Assembly (NCBI GenBank): GCA_001792895.1
Contig: MARA01000011.1
Location: forward strand, 372,001 to 436,000
Length of the DNA stretch: 64,000 nucleotides
Source: Lentinus brumalis
Taxonomy: Eukaryota; Basidiomycota; Agaricomycetes; Polyporales; Polyporaceae
Direction: 5' to 3'
Position numbers and translations under genes: made by a program. Shown here in pieces: positions 58,163 to 64,000 of this stretch. Position 1 is the stretch's first letter. Each line of letters opens with the position of its first letter. A model generated the notes under the pieces. The model had not been told where the DNA came from. It did not search any database and worked only from the letters and a program-made list of their open reading frames with translations.

Positions 58163-61100
58163 ATGTCGACCGCCACGACCGCTTTCGCTCCGGACTCCTC
58201 AGCACAATGGACAGCACTCTCAGACGATGAAATATCCTTGGACTATGTGGAAACGCTGCTAAAACCTATCTCTGACGACCTCTGGGTATCCGCCGCATGT
58301 GTCGACCGAATTCTTGACGACGCGATCGTCCAGCAGGCGTTGCTCGACCTCGGGGTTGAGCGAACCTCAGAAGCAGCGCAACGTGCTCGGGTTTCTGCAG
58401 CCCGCGTGGTCAGCCCTATTTCACAAGATGATGGTGAAGGGGAGGAGGAGGAGGACGGCTCTGAGCGGACTCGGCATGTGTCACTCGTCTCGTACTTCAG
58501 CGACGAGCCGGTGGACTCCCAGCTGTGCAGGATACGCGCAGTGCTGCTTCAAAGGTTGGACATACTCAACACATGGGTAGAGATTTGTCGAGACGCCCCG
58601 GTGGAGGACGAGAGTGAAGAGGACGCGGTCGACGCGGAGTGGGAGGACGACCCATGGGCGGATGATTCTGCTCCCCCAGCTCCGCCGGCGACGAAACCTG
58701 GCAAGGCTCCCGTACCCCTCTCTTCTTTTCTGACTACGAGGCTGGAGGAGACGGCCTGTCTTCTTGCGTCGCAGGAACACTTCGCCGCGCTCCGGATACT
58801 CCTCCAGCGACATGGTGCGGTGCTATGGCCGTTCCGCTTCACCATTCTGGACTCCATCCCGGAACATGCTCTTGCCTCGGACTACAGGGACCTCCTACCA
58901 GCATGCGATACATCCTCTGGGTCGGAACTGCGACCGCAGCCCGATCCATGGCGAGAGAAGCCGGACTTCACAGAGTCACCGACTTGCATACGTGCTCTGG
59001 AGGAATGTGGTGTCGCGCTACCATTATCACCTGCGGACCGTCCACTCGTCGATCTTCCACCCATTCCTCAGCCTTTGACGGCTTCCGAACTATCGAATTG
59101 GTACCTTCGCAGGATACACCATGTCCTCACTTCTACCGGGATGGTGGACGCCGCGCTGGTTCTCGTACAACACGCAGCATCGCAAGGCGTGCCGGGGTTG
59201 GACGAGGTAGGCGAAGACCTGAGTCTCATAGCACGCCTTGTCTACGATGCACCCCAGGGCGATGAGAGCGCAGCGGAGGACTGGTCGCTGGACAGGTGGC
59301 GATCTATGGAACCCGCAGATGTCATCCGCGCGTACCTCGCGCATTCGACGGAGGATACTGTTGCCAGCGACATCCAGAAGCTCGTCATGCCGTACCTCTT
59401 TGTGCTCGAACTGCGCGCGGAGCGTGCGGGCCACCCGGACCCATCCCTCCCCACGCGGCTACTCTACGACTACATTTTGAGCGCGCCCTTAGACATTGTC
59501 GCCGCGGTTTTCGAGGCATCTAAGCCGACCATGTCACCAGGCCACCGAATCATCAAAGACGACGAGGATATGGCGCGTCTCGCTCTCGCGTGTCTATACG
59601 GGAGCGAGAGTCTGGATGAGTGGCCCACAATGAGCCGTATTTTCGAATGCCTGCCCGCGTGGGACTCGCCAGAGGACGAAGATGAGGCCGACGAGACAGA
59701 CACTACCATTGCCTCCCTCGGCGACTTCGTCACCCCTTCCACTTCCCGTGCCCGCGCAACGCCTTCCGACTTGCTGCTGTTCTTCAAGCCGCTGCCTATG
59801 ACCTCGCTGTCCAAAGCGCTGGACGTGTTGGACGTCCACCTTGAGTCCGGGGAGATCCTGGCGCGATGGAGTGTCGCTGCTCCCCTACGATGGTTCCTGC
59901 AGAGCAACTCGAATATCTCTGAACAGCGATCTCGAGCAAATCGTATGGCAAGGAGAGCGAATGCAGCTGACGACAAGCTCGACACGCAGGAGGAATGGGA
60001 ATGGCTATTGGAAGATATGCTCAAGCTTGCTGGTACCGGCGAGCCCGGTTCAAGGAGCGCGTTTTGCCTGTTGTCGCGAGATGATATCATCCGCATCTTT
60101 TTCAGCGGCCTTCTCAGTACAGGCAGTGAGTACACCGAATTCAGATAGCCTGACTAGACGACTGACCATGCTTCCAACCCAGATTTCGATATTGCGAAGA
60201 AGCTCCTGCATTCGCCCAGTCTGCAGGGGTCACTAGACCACCAAGTGATTGAAGACATCTGCCTTACCTGCTCGCAGGAGTTCTACGACAACGCGACCTC
60301 AGGCAACTATCACTTCGGCGACATGAAGCTGGCGTACGACTGGTACGTGCCGTTCCTTCTCTCGGATTGGACAACATATTGAGGAAGTGGCCTGTAGTCT
60401 GGACGTCCCGGCCCCTTCCGATCGGATCGTACAGGAGAAGGAGTTCATCGAAGCAACATCTCGCCTTTGTTCGTTCAATCTGATGTCTCGTCCTGGGATT
60501 CCAATATCACCCATCGAGATCCGCCTGACGAAGGACCGGCTCTCCCTGGTGTCCCGTGTCCTCTCTAGTAACAACGACGCATACAAGCACACAGAAGTCA
60601 TCCTCGACCTCGTGCACAAGCTTGGTTTCCGGGGAGACATCGTCGCTGAAGTCAAGACGCTCGCGATGCTCGCGGAGACCGCGCTTCAGATGGAAGACTT
60701 TACCCGGGCATACGAGACGAGCGAGACGATGGTGAACACTGTCCTCCTTTTGCGCTCGTCAAATCCTCTCGGCTCCGAGGACCCCAGCATACAAGAGGCG
60801 AGCGAGGTCTGCTGGGTGACGTGCTTCCAGCTCGGACGACATCCCGAGTTCCCCGACGTACAAAAGAAACTCGTCCTCCTGGGTCGTGCGCTGGAGTTCT
60901 GCCCCGCGGAGAAGCTCCCGGACGTCCTGTCGTCTTGGCGAGTGCTCGAGGAAGAGGACATTGCAGAGCGTCGCGAGGCTCTTGCGTCCAGGAAACACGG
61001 CACGCGACGTGTACGTGCACCTCGGGGGCGCGTCACAGGGGTGGACGCGGTTGCGTCGTCGCTGGCGAGCCGTTTGCAGAACATGCAGATGCATATACCC

Positions 61101-61319
61101 GCCTCGCCCAACTTCGCGAACGAGGCGTTCCACCGCGTCGCTGCGAACATCCCCTTTTCCCTGGCGGGTAGAGGCCGCACGTACTTGTCGGAGGGCTCTG
61201 ACAGGTCGAGGAGCGGGAGCAGGACGCGTGGCGCAGACGGCGCGCATGTGGTTTCCGAACAGGCATCCCGTGTCTTGCAAAAGGGGATTGGGTGGCTTCT
61301 GGGTGCGGACGACGAGTAG
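58163..61319 (+). CDS. SEC39: Sec39-domain protein (Dsl1 tethering complex; NAG/NBAS homologue)
   Basis: Peripheral ER protein that tethers COPI vesicles in Golgi-to-ER transport. MSTATTAFAPDSSAQWTAL then SLDYVETLLKPISDDLWVSA, ACVDRILDDAIVQQALLDLG, a long alpha-helical solenoid, and the Sec39 C-terminal region LSLVSRVLSSNNDAYKHTEV, ILDLVHKLGFRGDIVAEVK, AETALQMEDFTRAYETSET and WVTCFQLGRHPEFPDV. Two introns only, near 60128-60181 and 60342-60394; the first exon alone is 1965 bases. Stop at 61317-61319; about 1000 residues. C-terminal Arg/Gly stretch RRVRAPRGRVTGVDAVA is a possible lipid or protein contact. Confidence 0.85.
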
Positions 61320-62446
61320 GTGGACCCGGACTGTAACCTGATTCGACCTCATTATCTATATAGGTAGCTGCCCATGTTTACGTCTCATACCTTTCACTAC
61401 GACGGGGAAGCATCCGTTCACTTCTGGAGGACTTCTACATGCCGAACTCTGTGCCGCCGCGAACACATACCCTTAACGCAGTCTCCCGTCCTCCCTGCCG
61501 CGCACATGGATGCGAAGATTCGGATGTACTGCTATTTCTTTGCTCGATTTCTTCGCTCAGAACGCACACGCACAGAGAGTAAAAGAGGAGAGAGAGATGG
61601 AGGTCGCAGTACTTTGCGGCCCGGCCCATACCAACATGCACATTGCACAAGTCCAGAAGAACACCGGCCAGTATGTGTACAACAAGCAGCCGCGTAGTGC
61701 GAGACACCATATGGCCACCCAAGTGAAGTATGTAGTAGTGATCCGGCGACTCCAGGTGAACCAGAGCCATGGCACGGACCAGGAGGAATGAACAGCCAGA
61801 AGGCGTAAGGTAAAGATCTACCAGCCAGGGTACCTGGGGGTGAAAACGTTGAAGGAACGACGTAGGAAGGCAAGGCGTGCAGTGATATCCGAATACGGGG
61901 AATGGGACACGGGACACGGGACAGACAGTACTGAACAATATTACTACAGCGGATACTCTATGTACTGGTGGTGGTATCGGTGGTCGAAATAGTAGCGAAT
62001 ATCGAATATCGAACATCGGGAAAGGACGGCGAAATCGTGGGAGTAGGTAGACTTGCAAGGCGCGACGTGCGCATAGAACGAGTGTGTGTGGGAGTCCGGG
62101 GTGCAAAATTACACGGATAATAGGAATAAAAAGAACAAGACGAGACAAGGCAAGATCGAAGGAGTGACAATCGTGGAAGGAGAGTGACAAAGAGTGTGAG
62201 AGAGGGCGTCCCACGCGACGCGATGTTTCAGACCCGGCCGGTCTATCGACCGAGAGCGACCAAGATAGTGAACAGACAGTGAATACACAGATGCGGATGC
62301 GGATGCGAGTGAGCGAGGAGAGACGGACACATAGACAGGACCAAGACATGAAAGCGTCCGTGCACGCACCCTACTCGTATGGATGCGCCGCATAACCATC
62401 CGAGACCTTGCAGTGTGATGTAGACATGAAAGGTCGTCGTGGACAT
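61320..62446. other. Long convergent 3' region
   Basis: 1127 bases between SEC39 stop and the stop of the last gene. The minus strand here is strongly pyrimidine-rich and stays open for 305 codons (61435-62349) but shows no domain; this looks like low-complexity 3' UTR. Short near-repeats (GAATATCGAATATCGAAC near 61990; GCGGATGCGGATGCG near 62294). Confidence 0.4.
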
Positions 62447-64000
62447 TTAGGTACCACTTGCGAAGCGCGAGCCGACGCCGGTGCGGGCGCGGGGCCTATT
62501 TACGACCCCGCCGACCTTGACACCCGCCTTCTTGAGCCCCTCGAGCGTCCTGCCGTTCCCAGTGTCTTCGTGAGCGGGAAGGTGGCCGGAGCCGCCGCGC
62601 CCACAGGCAGCGCAGTACTCGCTCTGTCCATCCACGGCACGTAGCTCCTCCACCTCCGCCTTGAGGTCTCGCACCTGACCCTCAAGCTCCCAGATCTGGC
62701 GTTGCCACATCCGGCGCGACGAGAGTATCTGCTCCTGCAATGCCTGGATGACGCTCGACTGATCGCGATCATCCTGCGCGATAGAGATGTGGTGACCCGA
62801 CTTCTCGTCGCTCGAGCGGCCGCCGTAAGGCGACTTCATCCCAGGGAAGTCCGGGCTGAGTGGGGAGATCGCAGTGGTCGCAGTCGTTGGCGTGCCAGTG
62901 TCGGCCTCGAGCGACGGGCGTGTGCCATCTGTGACGGCCAGCTCCTTAAGCTCGCGCGTAAAGAGCGTGGACATGGGCCGGACGCTGAGCCCGATGAAGT
63001 CCGTCTTGGACGGCGGTGCGCTGCTCGGCGACGATCCATTCGACCGGAAGTCTGCACGGTTTACCGCCGTGGTAGGAGTGAGATGGTGGTGGTGCGTCAG
63101 ATCGCTTGACGAGCCCGCGGACAACGGTGCGGTGTAGGGCGCCTTCACAGTCAGATTCATCGACGGCGAAGTTGTCACAATCGACAACTCGGGCACCTTT
63201 CGACGAGCACTCAGTTGTTGTTGCTCTCGTGTGCCGCCCGACGCCGACGACGATGACCCAGATGAGGACTCGGGAGGCGAATCCGCGGAAGATCCGGAGC
63301 CAAAGCCATCATATCCGCCCGAATCGCCGAGAACACTGGGAGACAACGAAGGGACGGGGACTCGGTGGACAGACGACGCTTGGCGCGGTCGAGTGTATTG
63401 TAGCGGCGGCGGCGGCGCGAAGGTATCAGTGGGATACATAGGTACCGGTGGCGGCGGAGAGCTCGGTGAGACACGCTCCTTGCCGTTGAACAGACGCATG
63501 AACCCGCTCTTCTTCCTGTTCACTTGCCTCGGTGGACCGCTGATAGGAGAGTCGCCTGGCCCCCGTGGAAGCTCGATCGTACTCCTGCCGGCCTTCCCGC
63601 CTGCGCTACTCGACCGCGCACGCCCTTGAGAGCGTTGCGGGTCGAGATCCGTCTCCAGCACTAGTGGCCTCGACGGCCCGCCGTATGGACTCGAGATTGT
63701 CGCGTGCGCGGTCTGACTGCGCGCCCGCTCCCTCGCTTGCGCCTGGGCCTCCTCGAGAGAGATTAGTTTCAACGCCCCGCCCGCGTTCTCCCAAGCGTTG
63801 ATGCCGCCCATGGCGGTGTCACGCTTTCGACTCCGAGCTAAGGGACTCATCGCACTTGCAGGGGTGATCGGCGACTGAGTGTAGCCATTGAGCTTCCCGA
63901 GCGCCTCTGGATGAAGCGCGGACTTATCGACCGGCATGGGAGAGGAAATGCCGATGCTCCGTTGAGAGGAAGTGGAGTTGTTGAGACTGGGGTTCACGGA
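62447..64000 (-). CDS. Unknown Ser/Pro-rich protein with C-terminal coiled coil (5' part beyond window)
   Basis: The start lies outside the window; the visible 516 codons have no intron. Most of it is Ser, Pro, Gly-rich and probably unstructured (SRKRDTAMGGINAWENAGG; PSPSVLGDSGGYDGFGSGSS). A coiled coil follows near the end: IQALQEQILSSRRMWQRQI and WELEGQVRDLKAEVEELRA, then a CxxC pair in SEYCAACGRGGSGH and a basic end RPRARTGVGSRFASGT. The stop is TAA at 62447-62449. No family assigned. The layout (long disordered part, coiled coil, small CxxC) is reminiscent of fungal cell-polarity scaffolds but that is only a guess. Confidence 0.7.
   Translation of the reverse strand, partial: SVNPSLNNSTSSQRSIGISSPMPVDKSALHPEALGKLNGYTQSPITPASAMSPLARSRKRDTAMGGINAWENAGGALKLISLEEAQAQARERARSQTAHATISSPYGGPSRPLVLETDLDPQRSQGRARSSSAGGKAGRSTIELPRGPGDSPISGPPRQVNRKKSGFMRLFNGKERVSPSSPPPPVPMYPTDTFAPPPPLQYTRPRQASSVHRVPVPSLSPSVLGDSGGYDGFGSGSSADSPPESSSGSSSSASGGTREQQQLSARRKVPELSIVTTSPSMNLTVKAPYTAPLSAGSSSDLTHHHHLTPTTAVNRADFRSNGSSPSSAPPSKTDFIGLSVRPMSTLFTRELKELAVTDGTRPSLEADTGTPTTATTAISPLSPDFPGMKSPYGGRSSDEKSGHHISIAQDDRDQSSVIQALQEQILSSRRMWQRQIWELEGQVRDLKAEVEELRAVDGQSEYCAACGRGGSGHLPAHEDTGNGRTLEGLKKAGVKVGGVVNRPRARTGVGSRFASGT

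Noticed and set aside
61435..62349. 305-codon minus-strand open frame after the last gene
   Set aside because: Pyrimidine-rich, with no domain and odd composition (Leu/Ser/Cys/Val runs). Most likely 3' UTR or spacer without stop codons by chance.
1..64000. CRISPR arrays, bacterial operons, phage or intact transposons
   Set aside because: None seen. Genes are eukaryotic with spliceosomal introns; the only element-like structure is the inverted repeat at 44563-44766.

Overview
The window is nuclear DNA from a filamentous fungus, most likely a basidiomycete of the mushroom/polypore kind (Agaricomycetes). Genes are dense (about 30 in 64 kb, on both strands), almost all are split by many short GT-AG introns of about 45-80 bases, coding GC is high, and several predicted proteins have basidiomycete character, such as the Zn2Cys6 factor with a long last cysteine loop and the fungal CSL factor. 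There are no bacterial operons, phage genes, CRISPR arrays or intact transposons. Most genes are housekeeping, and assignments rest on family motifs read directly from the translated exons.

Layout. 0-4 kb: end of the succinyl-CoA ligase alpha gene, an acyl-CoA-binding/ankyrin gene, mitochondrial ribosomal protein bS16m, an intron-containing tRNA-Arg(ACG), and LSM5. The bS16m and LSM5 genes are so finely split that no long open frame reveals them. 4-15 kb: importin alpha, a 2-hydroxyacid dehydrogenase, proteasome subunit RPN2, cytochrome oxidase subunit VIa, a small secreted alanine-rich protein and ribulose-phosphate 3-epimerase. 14-25 kb: a type II membrane GT32-like glycosyltransferase, a CSL (RBPJ/LAG-1) transcription factor, an unknown acidic protein and a TMEM198-like membrane protein. 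25-40 kb: the mitochondrial DEAD-box helicase MRH4, a sugar transporter, a Mim2-like outer-membrane protein, a PPR protein, a U-box cyclophilin, ESCRT-III subunit VPS20 and a Zn2Cys6 transcription factor. 40-54 kb: gamma-glutamyltransferase, a mitochondrial PP2C phosphatase, a secreted histidine acid phosphatase/phytase, the m-AAA protease AFG3 and an allantoate-type MFS permease. 54-64 kb: urease accessory protein UreD, an unresolved interval, NIP7, SEC39 and the 3' part of an unknown coiled-coil gene.

Themes. Mitochondrial biogenesis and upkeep is heavily represented (LSC1, bS16m, COX13, MRH4, Mim2-like, PPR, PP2C, AFG3), although such density may be chance. A nutrient-scavenging group is visible from 40 to 56 kb: gamma-glutamyltransferase beside a transcription factor, phytase, and an allantoate-type permease next to UreD.

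Three genes (CSL factor, the unknown gene at 20.2-21.1 kb, and AFG3) each contain one frameshift, and each lies at a C/G run that appears one base short. This looks like a shared assembly error rather than three pseudogenes. I did not find a clearly new biological system. The best leads are a tandem duplication inside the tRNA intron, a 5-base micro-exon in the zinc-cluster gene, a GC-AG intron in VPS20, an inverted-repeat element in an oversized PP2C intron, and the unresolved 55.5-57.0 kb interval.
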